Below, piece by piece: positions 1 to 8,310 of a stretch of DNA of 20,898 nucleotides; the stretch's first letter is position 1, and the number at the start of each line of letters is the position of its first letter. The notes beneath the pieces were generated by a model. It saw only the letters and a program-made list of their open reading frames with translations, was not told the origin of the DNA and did no database searches. Position numbers and translations under genes: made by a program. Source of the stretch: an uncultured Clostridia bacterium (GTDB lineage Bacteria > Bacillota > Clostridia > Christensenellales > Borkfalkiaceae); NCBI GenBank assembly GCA_958419945.1, contig CATZIC010000035.1, positions 1 through 20,898 on the forward strand, written 5' to 3'.

Positions 1-777
1 GTGGGCGATCCCAACACTTGCGAATACGAAAGCGCTGACAGACAGCAGATAAAACTTTGCAAAGAGGAAGAATTTGCCATTCACGCTTTAAAAAAGGCAA
101 GCGAAAAATTGATCGTAGTCGTTTATGCTGGCGCCGCAATCGATATGAGTAGCTGGATTGACGAAGCGGATGCAGTCGTTTGGGCAGGATACGGCGGCGA
201 GTACGTCAACAAAGCTGTAGCCGAAGTTTTAACGGGAAAAGTAAATCCGAGCGGAAAACTCACCGAAACCTTTCCGCTTTCGATCGAGGACGTTCCCTCC
301 GAAAACGCCTATCGGGACGACGCCGTAATGGTATATAGCGAAGGATTAAACGTCGGATATCGTTATTTCGATACTTACAATCTTCCCGTGCTGTTCCCGT
401 TCGGTTTCGGACTTTCATATTCAGAATTTAAGTATGATAATTTATCGGTTACCAAAAAAGATAACTGCGTGCAAGTAGCCTTTGAAATAGAAAATATTTC
501 AGATACGGACGGAAAAGAAGTTGCCCAAATTTACGTAAGGGAGATAACCAAAGAGGTTTATAGACCTTACAAAGAATTAAAAGGATTTAAAAAAGTCTTT
601 ATCAAAGCGCATCAAAAAGAAAGAGTGGAACTTATTTTGGATAAATCGGCGTTTTCCTATTATTCCGTTTCAAAAGATAAATGGATGGTAAAACCCGGAG
701 TGTTTGAAATTTTGGTAGGTAAAAACTCGAAAGACGTTGTTTTATCAAAGAAAATTTTAATCGACGATAGTTTATAA
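1..777 (+). CDS. GH3 family beta-glycosidase, C-terminal part (5' end outside window)
   Basis: This is the C-terminal 258 residues of a family 3 glycoside hydrolase (beta-glucosidase/beta-xylosidase class), which releases terminal beta-linked sugars. Residues about 38-92 match the end of the GH3 C-terminal alpha/beta domain, with the GEYVNKAVAEVLTGKVNPSG segment leading into a KLTETFP strand. A linker with SEGLNVGYRYFD and FPFGFGLSYSEF follows (about 113-146). Residues about 170-250 form the fibronectin-III-like domain, including the family's YKELKGF segment. The N-terminal TIM barrel with the catalytic nucleophile Asp lies upstream of the window, so the first codon (GTG) is probably an internal Val and not a start. 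No exact substrate can be assigned. A 45-base gap with a strong ribosome site leads into the sugar-binding lipoprotein gene, consistent with one operon. Confidence 0.9.
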   Translation: MGDPNTCEYESADRQQIKLCKEEEFAIHALKKASEKLIVVVYAGAAIDMSSWIDEADAVVWAGYGGEYVNKAVAEVLTGKVNPSGKLTETFPLSIEDVPSENAYRDDAVMVYSEGLNVGYRYFDTYNLPVLFPFGFGLSYSEFKYDNLSVTKKDNCVQVAFEIENISDTDGKEVAQIYVREITKEVYRPYKELKGFKKVFIKAHQKERVELILDKSAFSYYSVSKDKWMVKPGVFEILVGKNSKDVVLSKKILIDDSL

Positions 778-810
778 CTGAAAAAACAGATCGTCGTATA
801 AATAAAATTT

Positions 811-816
811 AGGAGG
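811..816 (+). promoter_or_regulatory. Ribosome binding site of the sugar-binding lipoprotein gene
   Basis: AGGAGG lies six bases before the ATG at 823. It is a near-perfect Shine-Dalgarno sequence and fixes the start of the solute-binding protein. Confidence 0.85.
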
Positions 817-822
817 AAAATT

Positions 823-2733
823 ATGAAATTCAAAAAATTCGGACTAAAAATGGTATGTATGTTACTATTGGTCTGCCTATTCACGGGGTGCGGTAGGTGC
901 GGAAAGAATCCGGACGAACAGCCTGTGGGCGACAGAACTGAAATCAGTTTTTTGTGCAGTATCAACCTTAAATCCACACCTGCTTGGACAGAGTTATTGC
1001 AAGCATATAATAACGGACAGGGAATAGAAGATAACGTTTACGTTAACATGGAAAGAGGAACCGGAAGCGTTGCGTCGAGTATCTTCGAATCCAACTCAAG
1101 AAGCGCTTTTAACGTTGTCGCAATTAACGACAGCAAAGATACAACCGCTTTGCAGGCGTCGCTTATAAGAAGCAACCGTACGTATGCGCCAAACGGATAT
1201 ATGGTTGACCTTACCGAGTACGCTGCAAAAGACGAAGATTTCCAAAAGAATAACATTTCAAAGCAAGCGCTCGATTGGGGACGTATGACCTACAACCAAG
1301 AGGCAAATTCCGGTGCGGGAAGTCAAAAACACGTTATCGGCGCAGGTCAAAAATTGATGGCAGTACCTTACGGCGCAAGTCCGCATTTTAACTGGTATAA
1401 CAAAGCCTTGTTTGAAGCGCAGGGCGTCAATATAATTTCCGTTGAAGAAGAAAAATTAAACGGAACGGGCGAATATGCAAAGGTGCAACCGCACGGCTAT
1501 GCCGAGTATAAAGAAGCGCCTGTTGCGGGCATGAAAGCTTCTAAGACTTTGGACGGCAGAACGGTTTATAAGGTATTTAACAACCGCATCGGCATGAATT
1601 GGGAGGAAATGAGGAATTTCTTAAAATACTTTACCAAAAAAGATTCTACAAATCCAAAGGGTTGGAATCCCTCCGCAACCTCTAACTACGGTTTCGTTTC
1701 CGAATATTGGTTCAATTACGGCTGGTCTGTCGGCGGCGACGTTATGGGTTATAACGGAAGTAATTACGATTTCACTTTAATGGACGACCGTGCAAATTAT
1801 ATCGTAACGGCGGACAATACCGTTATCAACGGTTCAACCTATAATGCAGGTGAAATCGTACGCTACGAAGACAGAGTAAACGGCATCGAAAATGCAAGCG
1901 TAAAACCGGAAAATATTTACGCCATCGAATCTCAATATAACGCAGTAAAGGAATACGTTTCGTTGCAGGTAGCAACTTCTACTACGGTAGACGAAAAAGG
2001 CGGAGCGACTTATAAAGGATACGGTGTAGCGGATCCTGACATAGGCGCTTCGGCAAACTGGTTCAACACCTCTCAAATCGCAATGGTAAGAGGAAACATA
2101 GACTCCATTTACGAAAGAATGATGCTTCCCGCAGCAGTAAACTTCGATATGTGTCCTTGTGAAACCTATCGTGAATACGAAGGCGGAAGTATTTACCAAA
2201 AGGACGGTAAAGATGGTTTTGCCAACGAATATCTTAAAGTTATAGGCGAAACTTACGACGGCAAAGTTTACACGGGCGAACTTAAGAAAGTGAACGGAAC
2301 GGCTATTGTCGGCAACCAAACTACGGCAAGTATATCCGAATATTTGGTAATACCCGCTTGTTCCGATCCCGCAAAATATCAGGCGGCTTGGGACTTTATA
2401 AGCTGGGTGGCAACCGAAGGACAAAAATATATCGCTAAAACGCAGACGTTAGCGCCTGTCGATAAAAAGGTTTTGTTCAGCGAAGAATACGCTTACAATA
2501 ATGAAATCAGCAAAGGAAAGAATTACTACGCACTTGCAATGATGGCAAGTAACACTAGTCGTGGCGACTGGGGATATTTCGAAAACGGCAGCTGGGTAAC
2601 CAACTGGTCTACCGATTTCAACCAAAAAGTTCGTAAAGGTAATATGACTTTAACTGCCTTCCTTAATACGAGAGGAAATAACGCAAAACAAGAATTAGAC
2701 GGAATGTCCTGTATTATAAAGGGGATAAGATAA
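823..2733 (+). CDS. Extracellular sugar-binding lipoprotein of an ABC importer (family 1 solute-binding protein)
   Basis: This is a 636-residue substrate-binding lipoprotein for the two permeases encoded directly downstream. The N-terminus has a basic stretch, a hydrophobic core and the lipobox LFTGC, so Cys23 should be lipidated and the mature protein tethered outside the membrane. The body resembles family 1 (MalE/UgpB-like) carbohydrate-binding proteins: a hydrophobic VVAIND-type strand early on, aromatic-rich segments such as PHFNWYNKALFEAQG, and the late AAWDFISWVATEGQKYIA helix typical of the family. At 636 residues it is longer than the usual 400-550, with extra loop material in the middle. 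The stop codon shares one base with the start of the first permease, indicating translational coupling. The ligand is unknown; the neighbouring glycosidases suggest plant or host oligosaccharides. Confidence 0.88.
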   Translation: MKFKKFGLKMVCMLLLVCLFTGCGRCGKNPDEQPVGDRTEISFLCSINLKSTPAWTELLQAYNNGQGIEDNVYVNMERGTGSVASSIFESNSRSAFNVVAINDSKDTTALQASLIRSNRTYAPNGYMVDLTEYAAKDEDFQKNNISKQALDWGRMTYNQEANSGAGSQKHVIGAGQKLMAVPYGASPHFNWYNKALFEAQGVNIISVEEEKLNGTGEYAKVQPHGYAEYKEAPVAGMKASKTLDGRTVYKVFNNRIGMNWEEMRNFLKYFTKKDSTNPKGWNPSATSNYGFVSEYWFNYGWSVGGDVMGYNGSNYDFTLMDDRANYIVTADNTVINGSTYNAGEIVRYEDRVNGIENASVKPENIYAIESQYNAVKEYVSLQVATSTTVDEKGGATYKGYGVADPDIGASANWFNTSQIAMVRGNIDSIYERMMLPAAVNFDMCPCETYREYEGGSIYQKDGKDGFANEYLKVIGETYDGKVYTGELKKVNGTAIVGNQTTASISEYLVIPACSDPAKYQAAWDFISWVATEGQKYIAKTQTLAPVDKKVLFSEEYAYNNEISKGKNYYALAMMASNTSRGDWGYFENGSWVTNWSTDFNQKVRKGNMTLTAFLNTRGNNAKQELDGMSCIIKGIR

Positions 2734-3671
2734 TGAATATTGCGCATAGTTGTACGCTCTCACCTCTACCCAAAAAGAAGAGAAAGTGGAAAGCGATTAA
2801 CTGGATGTACTTCGGGATTGCGCTAATCCCAATTATCAGTTTTATCATTTTCAACGGATTGCCTGTTTTTTTGTCATTCGTTTCAATGTTTACGGACATG
2901 AAAGCAAATGATATTTTCACAATGCAATGGAACGGCTTCTCTAATATTACAGGGGTACTTCAAGATGCAAAATTCTGGAAAGCATGGGGTACGACTTTTT
3001 GGCTTGCCAGCGCTCAAATAGTAACCTTACTTATCGCCCTTATAATATCGGTTTTGTTAAATACCGTAAAGAGATTCGCTAACTTTTTTCAAGTGATCTT
3101 CTTTATTCCGTATATTTGTTCCACGGTTGCTATCGCAATTATGTGGAAATGGGTGTTTTCCACGGACTTCGGCGTTTTAAACGCAATCTTAGGCGAAAAG
3201 CTTGAGTGGCTTTGGAGCGTTGAGCATCCCGAAAGATTGGTTTGGGCGGTATATATAACTATCATTTGGCAGGCACCTGCATACGGTATCGTAATGTTCA
3301 AAGCCGCATTGAAAAACGTTAACCCGTCCTTATACGAAGCCGCTTCATTAGACGGTGCAAACGGATGGGGAAAGTTCTGGCACGTAACGCTACCGGGTAT
3401 TAAAGGGGTTACACTGTTTTTGCTTCTTGCGAGTATCACGAACGGTCTTGCGATATTCGACGCAGTTACCGTCTTGGCACCTGTCGATTGGAACCAACTT
3501 GCGGGGCCGGATAACGCTGCGCTTACCATTAACTACTACATTTACATAAAAGGCGTAATGCAGTTAGAGATGGAATACGCATCGGTGATGAGTTGGGCGC
3601 TGTTCTTGGTTACTTTCGGTATCTCGTTTTTCGTTATCCGTGCAAGAAATAAGGCTACGGCGGAGGATTAA
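2733..3671 (+). CDS. Sugar ABC transporter permease, MalF/UgpA type
   Basis: This 312-residue integral membrane protein is one half of the channel of a carbohydrate ABC importer. A short basic N-terminus precedes the first membrane span (about 24-53), and about six spans are visible overall. The cytoplasmic EAA loop that docks the ATPase starts at residue 202 (EAASLDGANGWGKFWHVTLP), matching the binding-protein-dependent transport family consensus. The ATG overlaps the preceding stop (TAATG), and AAGGGG at about 2718-2724 serves as ribosome site. No ATPase gene lies in the window. In Firmicutes such importers often borrow a shared MsmX-type ATPase encoded elsewhere; this is family knowledge, not something seen here. 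Confidence 0.93.
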   Translation: MNIAHSCTLSPLPKKKRKWKAINWMYFGIALIPIISFIIFNGLPVFLSFVSMFTDMKANDIFTMQWNGFSNITGVLQDAKFWKAWGTTFWLASAQIVTLLIALIISVLLNTVKRFANFFQVIFFIPYICSTVAIAIMWKWVFSTDFGVLNAILGEKLEWLWSVEHPERLVWAVYITIIWQAPAYGIVMFKAALKNVNPSLYEAASLDGANGWGKFWHVTLPGIKGVTLFLLLASITNGLAIFDAVTVLAPVDWNQLAGPDNAALTINYYIYIKGVMQLEMEYASVMSWALFLVTFGISFFVIRARNKATAED

Positions 3672-3674
3672 GGT

Positions 3675-4637
3675 ATGAGAGCAATTTTCAAAGACAGAAA
3701 AATCGCAGCACCGACAAGCGAAGTAAATGATTTCATGCCGAAACGCAGAAGAAAACCCGTTGCCGTCAGCAAAGTCGTGATTTACGCTATTCTTTGTTTA
3801 TTCACGCTGTGGGTTTTGGCGCCGTTTGCCATAATTATCGTAACTTCCTTTACAGGAAGAACGGAATATATGACGGCGGAAGGTTATATTTGGTGGCCTG
3901 AAAAATTTACCTTGGAAGGGTATAAACAATTATTCTTGCAAGACACAATGATGATGGATAGAAAGGACGGAATACCCACGATTTTACTTGGATTTTTCAA
4001 TACCCTTTGGATAACGTTGATACCGCTTGTTTGCAGTTTATTGCAATCACTTTTGGTGGCGTACTGTTATTCGAAATACAGATTTCCGTGTAAAAATTTC
4101 CTTTTCATGCTTACGGTATCTCTTATGTTCGTTCCTTTGGGATCATTCGGTTTCGTTACCTATATGTTCTACCAAAATATCGGATGGACGGAAGGATATG
4201 CAGCATGGCTTCCTCTCGTTATACCGGGACTTTTTGCAAGCGCCGGCACGGTATTTTTCCTGCGCCCGTACGTAGACGGTATCGGTAAAGAGATTATAGA
4301 GGCGGCTGAAATTGACGGAATGGGCTTTTGGCAGATATTTATTAAAGTGGTTTTGCCTCTTTCCAAGCCTGCGCTTATCGCACAATTTATCTTCGGATTT
4401 GTCGGCGGTTACAACAATTACGCAGGAGCATTGATGTATCTCAATACTGCGCCCTCCGAAATGTGGACGTTGCAGATTGCTCTTAATAAGATTATAGCCG
4501 AAATGACGCTTACTTCCTGCGATTTCAACTTTACTTGTGCAGTTGCGTTAATGGCTATGGTTCCGCTGATTATCTTGTATCTTGCTTGTCAGAAGTTCTT
4601 CATAGAAGGAATAACTTTCGGCGGCGGAAAAGAATAA
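3675..4637 (+). CDS. Sugar ABC transporter permease, MalG/UgpE type
   Basis: This 320-residue protein is the second channel subunit of the importer. A basic N-terminal tail (about 1-35, including a KRRRK cluster) precedes the first membrane span, and five more spans follow. The EAA loop starts at residue 209 (EAAEIDGMGFWQIFIKVVLP). The tail after the last span ends FFIEGITFGGGKE, close to the usual MalG-like carboxy end (FVEGLTAGAVKG in many relatives). GGAGG at 3662-3666 lies eight bases before the ATG and overlaps the end of the first permease gene, so the two should be translated in step. The 56-base gap downstream carries a perfect 10-bp hairpin. Confidence 0.93.
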   Translation: MRAIFKDRKIAAPTSEVNDFMPKRRRKPVAVSKVVIYAILCLFTLWVLAPFAIIIVTSFTGRTEYMTAEGYIWWPEKFTLEGYKQLFLQDTMMMDRKDGIPTILLGFFNTLWITLIPLVCSLLQSLLVAYCYSKYRFPCKNFLFMLTVSLMFVPLGSFGFVTYMFYQNIGWTEGYAAWLPLVIPGLFASAGTVFFLRPYVDGIGKEIIEAAEIDGMGFWQIFIKVVLPLSKPALIAQFIFGFVGGYNNYAGALMYLNTAPSEMWTLQIALNKIIAEMTLTSCDFNFTCAVALMAMVPLIILYLACQKFFIEGITFGGGKE

Positions 4638-4645
4638 AAAGATTT

Positions 4646-4674
4646 GGTAGCAAGCCGAATTTTAGCTTGCTACC
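4646..4674 (+). terminator. Hairpin after the permease genes, possible partial terminator or mRNA stabiliser
   Basis: GGTAGCAAGC (4646-4655) pairs perfectly with GCTTGCTACC (4665-4674) around a 9-base loop. Only a short ATTTT follows before the next ribosome site, so full termination is doubtful. An intra-operon structure that lowers or protects downstream expression is more likely. Confidence 0.6.
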
Positions 4675-4693
4675 GGATTTTGGGAGGAAAATA

Positions 4694-5662
4694 ATGAAAA
4701 AAATAGTATCTTTGGTATTAAGTGTATTCCTGATATTTTCGCTTGCGGCTTGCTCTGACAAGGAGCCGACTACGACCGAAAAAGATGTTTGCGAACATAT
4801 CTTTGTAAAAGTGGAAAAAACTCAGCCTACTTGTAGTTCGGAAGGAATAAGAGCGCATTACGAATGTGAAAAGTGTAATAAAATTTTCTTTGACGAAAAG
4901 GGAAAAATCGAACTTTCAAAAGAAAATGTTACATTTAAGAAATTGAATCACTCTTTATCGCATTATGCGGCGACAGAAAAGGTTTCCGAGTATTGGCATT
5001 GTTTTGCTTGCGATAGGTATTTTACGGATGCAGGCGGAACTAATCAAACGACCTATCATACCTTATACGAAAATGCTTTTGATCCCATTCGTTTAAGCGA
5101 CGTTTCGTCCGGCAACGTGTATCTTAGCACTTCTGCAGGCGGATCGTTACAGCCGCTTAGCGGTGATTTTACCTTTCGGGCGTTTATGACCTGGACGGCG
5201 GAAGCGAGTTTAGATACCTTTCCTGCCGCTAAAAGAGTTCAGGTAAATATCAATTTAAACGATGAAACAACTTTGCCGGGTAGCGGCGTTTCCGCCCAGT
5301 GGTATAACTGCGGAATCGGTTACAGTAAGGAACTCGGATTGTTTTATAAAAACTTCGAGGCGGATGATAAAGTTCCCGTATCGCAAGAATTAACCGAATT
5401 ATTTCTTGAACAAAAGGGAATTTACGTCTTAATCGTGCGTGAAGGTTCAAGCGTTTCCTTATACCTTGAAGATAAAGATGGCAAACCCATCCGCCTTTCC
5501 AGCGGAAATTTCGGTAAAAACAGAACTGTTGTAAGACTTGCCGCTAACATAGCCGAGGGCGTGGACGGTTGGACTCCGTCATCTACCAAAACGGCAATTT
5601 GTATAGGGGTTGGAAATCCGAAATGCGTATTTGACAAAGCCTATAGCGGCAGCGTCGAGTAG
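4694..5662 (+). CDS. Secreted lipoprotein with Cys-x-x-Cys repeats and a probable lectin-like domain
   Basis: This 322-residue protein was not recognised as a named family. The start is ATG 4694, behind GGGAGGAAAA; the frame is open further upstream but has no ribosome site and no signal peptide there. Residues 1-20 form a signal peptide with lipobox SLAAC, so Cys20 should carry lipid and the protein sit on the outer membrane face. Two related Cys units follow: one with Cys33, Cys47 and CEKC at 58-61, and one with WHCFACDRYF at 101-110. Similar Cys-rich repeats occur in Clostridia surface proteins. Residues about 131-322 are beta-rich, with GIYVLIVREGSSVSLYLED resembling the core strands of concanavalin/laminin-G folds, so glycan binding is a reasonable guess. 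Its place between the importer and GH31 genes suggests sugar capture at the cell surface. Confidence 0.72.
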   Translation: MKKIVSLVLSVFLIFSLAACSDKEPTTTEKDVCEHIFVKVEKTQPTCSSEGIRAHYECEKCNKIFFDEKGKIELSKENVTFKKLNHSLSHYAATEKVSEYWHCFACDRYFTDAGGTNQTTYHTLYENAFDPIRLSDVSSGNVYLSTSAGGSLQPLSGDFTFRAFMTWTAEASLDTFPAAKRVQVNINLNDETTLPGSGVSAQWYNCGIGYSKELGLFYKNFEADDKVPVSQELTELFLEQKGIYVLIVREGSSVSLYLEDKDGKPIRLSSGNFGKNRTVVRLAANIAEGVDGWTPSSTKTAICIGVGNPKCVFDKAYSGSVE

Positions 5663-5683
5663 ACTGAAGTCGTAAATTAGCTG

Positions 5684-5725
5684 CGGGGAAAATGATATAG
5701 AAAGAGTTTTATGTCATTTTCCTCG
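5684..5725 (+). terminator. Hairpin between the lipoprotein and GH31 genes, possible attenuator
   Basis: The 16-base arms 5684-5699 and 5710-5725 (CGGGGAAAATGATATA with TATGTCATTTTCCTCG) pair along their whole length with two G-U pairs, around a 10-base loop. TTCATTTTATG follows, so the U tract is interrupted. It may act as a partial terminator, separating GH31 expression from that of the transporter. Confidence 0.55.
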
Positions 5726-5759
5726 TTCATTTTATGAAAAATTTTTATTGGAGAAACAA

Positions 5760-8273
5760 ATGGAGCAATTTATTTACGGAAATATTCGTATTCAACTTTT
5801 AAGCGAAGATATAATTCGCATCGAGCGCAGTAAAAATGGTAAATTTTGCGATGAAAACACATTTTTAATTCCGAATAAAACTAACTATGAAAATAACGAA
5901 GTCGCATACACGCAGGAAGGTAACGTGATATGCTTCGGCGATTACGAATTATATATTCCCGAAAACGCCAAATCCCTTACAGGCGTAAGGCTTGATAAAA
6001 ACGGGAAAAAGATATATACATATAAGAAATTAAAAAACAGCGGGGAACTGCCGCCGCTTGATAAAACCCCGGAAGTTTTCGCAATTTCCGATACGCCACG
6101 GATTATCGTGCCCGAAGGGGGCTATTCTAAAAGCGCAAAAGGCAAATATAGAATAACCGAAAACGTACAGGATATCTATCTTTTGCTGTGCCAAAAAGAC
6201 GCTAAAAAACTTAGAAAATTATACGTCGAAATTACGGGAAGACCTGAACTTGTCCGCCTTTCCACGCTCGGCGGCTGGAATAGTAAATACTATGCTTATA
6301 ACGAGGAAGAGGCAAAACAGCTTATCCTCGATTACGAAAAACACAACGTCCCTTTAGACGTAATGGTAATAGACACAGATTGGCGTAGTTGCGAACACGG
6401 TTGGGGTTACGATATAAATACAAACCTTTTCCCCGATATGAAAAGGTTTTTGGACTTTGCGCACGCGCATGGTGTAGAAGTTACGTTCAACGACCATCCC
6501 GAACCGGTAGAGGGCAAGCAGGTTTTCGATCCCGAAGAAATAGCGTATCGGGAGAAAAATCTGCAGGCTTTAATGGAAATGGGCTTGGATATATGGTGGT
6601 ATGACAGAAACTGGAGTTCCAATCTTGTATCGCCGACTAAAAACATCAGGTGGGAAACTTTCGGATTATATCTTTTTCAGGACGTTACACGCCACTACTA
6701 TCAAAAAGTCGCTAAAAACAAGGAAATTTATCGTCGTCCCGTCATCATGGGCAACGTCGTCAACGTTGCAAACGGATACTATCAAAGTATTTTGGATTCC
6801 GCATCTCACCGCTATTCGGTGCAGTGGACGGGGGATATCCAAAGCGAAACGGAGTCCATTGCGCAAGAAGTTTCAACTTTGATTAAGTGCGGTAACAACT
6901 GCATACCTTACGACAATTCCGACTGCGGCGGTCATATAGGAAATCCGAATAAGGAATTATTTATCCGTTGGATGCAGTACGGCACGTTATCTCCCGTATT
7001 TCGTCCGCATTGTACAAACATCGTAAAGCGTTTTCGTGAACCTTGGGCTTATGACGAGGAAACCTTGAATATTGTCAGGGAATACAACAATCTTCGTTAC
7101 CGTTTGCTTCCGGTAATTTATAAAAACGCATACGAAAGTTATGAGTGCGGCATGCCTATTTTTAAAGCTCTCGGTTATGAATTTCCGGAAGATAAAAAGG
7201 CCGCAAAATTAAACGACGAATACATGCTCGGCAGCGATATTTTAATAAGACCTGTTGCCGGCAGAAAATACAAAAACTTAGACAAGAAAAATTACCTTTC
7301 TTCTGTAAAGGCAACCTATTTTGACGGAACCGAACTAAAAGGGGAAGCAATCGCAAAAGCGGAATACGAAACTTTGAATATCGTGCTTAACCATACGTCG
7401 CCGGAAAAAGAGGTGCCCGTATATAACTTTTCCGCACGCTTTTTAACGGAAGTTACGTTCGATAAAGACGTTGAACTTATGGTGTGTTGCGACGACGGTT
7501 GTACGGTTTATATCGACGAAGAAAAGGTTTTCGAAGATAAAACCCTCCATTCGGCAACAAATTTTCCGCTGAAAGTCATAAAGGGCGGCGTATCCCACAA
7601 AGTGGAAATCGAGTATTTCCAGGCAGGCGGAGAGGCGGCAATTATCCTTCGTTATTGCGAAGTAGCAATAAACGATAAAGTCGGTACGTATCTGCCAAAA
7701 GGCAAGTGGATAGACGCTTTTGACGGAAAAATCTATTCAGGCAATAAAACCGTTTATAAAAATTACGGTTTGAGCGAAATGCCGTTATTTATCCGCTTGG
7801 GCGCACTTATCCCGCTTGCATACGAAGCCCATAGCACCAAAGAGCAGAAGTGGGATAAACTTGTTTACGATTTCTATCCCTCTAAAGAGTCAAGCGATAG
7901 CGGATACCTTTATGAGGACGATACCGAAACCACGGCATATAAACTCGGACAGTTTAGAAAAAGCGCATACGAGGCATATTACAATGAAAGCGAAAACGCT
8001 TTTGTTATAAAACTACACCCTTCAAACGGTACTTTCAAGGGCGAAAAGTGCTTCGATAGCCGTGAAATTTTAGTTAAATACCACTTATTAAAAGGCGCCA
8101 AAGAGGTGAAAAAAGTTACCGTAAACGGCGTGGAAATTGATTTTTCAAAGACAAAAAAGAACGCTTCCTTCCCCTTAAGCGTAAATAATACTGCACCCGA
8201 CTCAAGTTGTGTTTTGGTACCTTTGAAAATTGACTTGACAAAAGAATACGAAATTCGTTTTTACCTTTATTAA
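5760..8273 (+). CDS. GH31 family alpha-glycosidase with a PA14-like insertion
   Basis: This 837-residue family 31 glycoside hydrolase is predicted cytoplasmic because it has no signal peptide. Start ATG 5760 is chosen because GGAG (5750-5753) lies six bases upstream; a TTG four codons earlier overlaps that site. The order is an N-terminal beta-sandwich (about 1-165), a TIM barrel from LSTLGGWNSKYYAYNEEEA onward, and C-terminal beta domains. WWYDRNW carries the expected nucleophile Asp282, and QWTGDIQS the expected acid/base Asp359. SDCGGHIGNP and QYGTLSPVFRPHC are strong family signatures. Between LGSDILIRPV and YLPKGKWID lies about 130 extra residues resembling PA14 (FSARF at 557, a central DDGCTVYID, and IILRY ending at 632). 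Substrate could be alpha-glucoside, alpha-xyloside, alpha-galactoside or alpha-GalNAc; the family is too broad to choose. Confidence 0.92.
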   Translation: MEQFIYGNIRIQLLSEDIIRIERSKNGKFCDENTFLIPNKTNYENNEVAYTQEGNVICFGDYELYIPENAKSLTGVRLDKNGKKIYTYKKLKNSGELPPLDKTPEVFAISDTPRIIVPEGGYSKSAKGKYRITENVQDIYLLLCQKDAKKLRKLYVEITGRPELVRLSTLGGWNSKYYAYNEEEAKQLILDYEKHNVPLDVMVIDTDWRSCEHGWGYDINTNLFPDMKRFLDFAHAHGVEVTFNDHPEPVEGKQVFDPEEIAYREKNLQALMEMGLDIWWYDRNWSSNLVSPTKNIRWETFGLYLFQDVTRHYYQKVAKNKEIYRRPVIMGNVVNVANGYYQSILDSASHRYSVQWTGDIQSETESIAQEVSTLIKCGNNCIPYDNSDCGGHIGNPNKELFIRWMQYGTLSPVFRPHCTNIVKRFREPWAYDEETLNIVREYNNLRYRLLPVIYKNAYESYECGMPIFKALGYEFPEDKKAAKLNDEYMLGSDILIRPVAGRKYKNLDKKNYLSSVKATYFDGTELKGEAIAKAEYETLNIVLNHTSPEKEVPVYNFSARFLTEVTFDKDVELMVCCDDGCTVYIDEEKVFEDKTLHSATNFPLKVIKGGVSHKVEIEYFQAGGEAAIILRYCEVAINDKVGTYLPKGKWIDAFDGKIYSGNKTVYKNYGLSEMPLFIRLGALIPLAYEAHSTKEQKWDKLVYDFYPSKESSDSGYLYEDDTETTAYKLGQFRKSAYEAYYNESENAFVIKLHPSNGTFKGEKCFDSREILVKYHLLKGAKEVKKVTVNGVEIDFSKTKKNASFPLSVNNTAPDSSCVLVPLKIDLTKEYEIRFYLY

Positions 8274-8310
8274 ATGACAGATTTACCGATGTAAAAAGGA
8301 TGGATTTCTT

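Noticed and set aside
762..796. CGACGAT/ATCGTCG pairing around the GH3 stop codon
   Set aside because: Seven pairs with a 21-base loop and no U tract are too weak for a terminator call.
1834..2424. Long minus-strand frame of 196 codons inside the sugar-binding gene
   Set aside because: The plus-strand gene is strongly supported; the antisense product has no recognisable features, and such shadows are common with this codon usage.
3089..3529. Minus-strand frame of 146 codons inside the first permease gene
   Set aside because: It is a shadow of a clear permease gene, with no ribosome site.
4535..4693. Longer N-terminus for the Cys-repeat lipoprotein
   Set aside because: It would overlap the permease gene by about 100 bases and bury the signal peptide; ATG 4694 has an excellent ribosome site.
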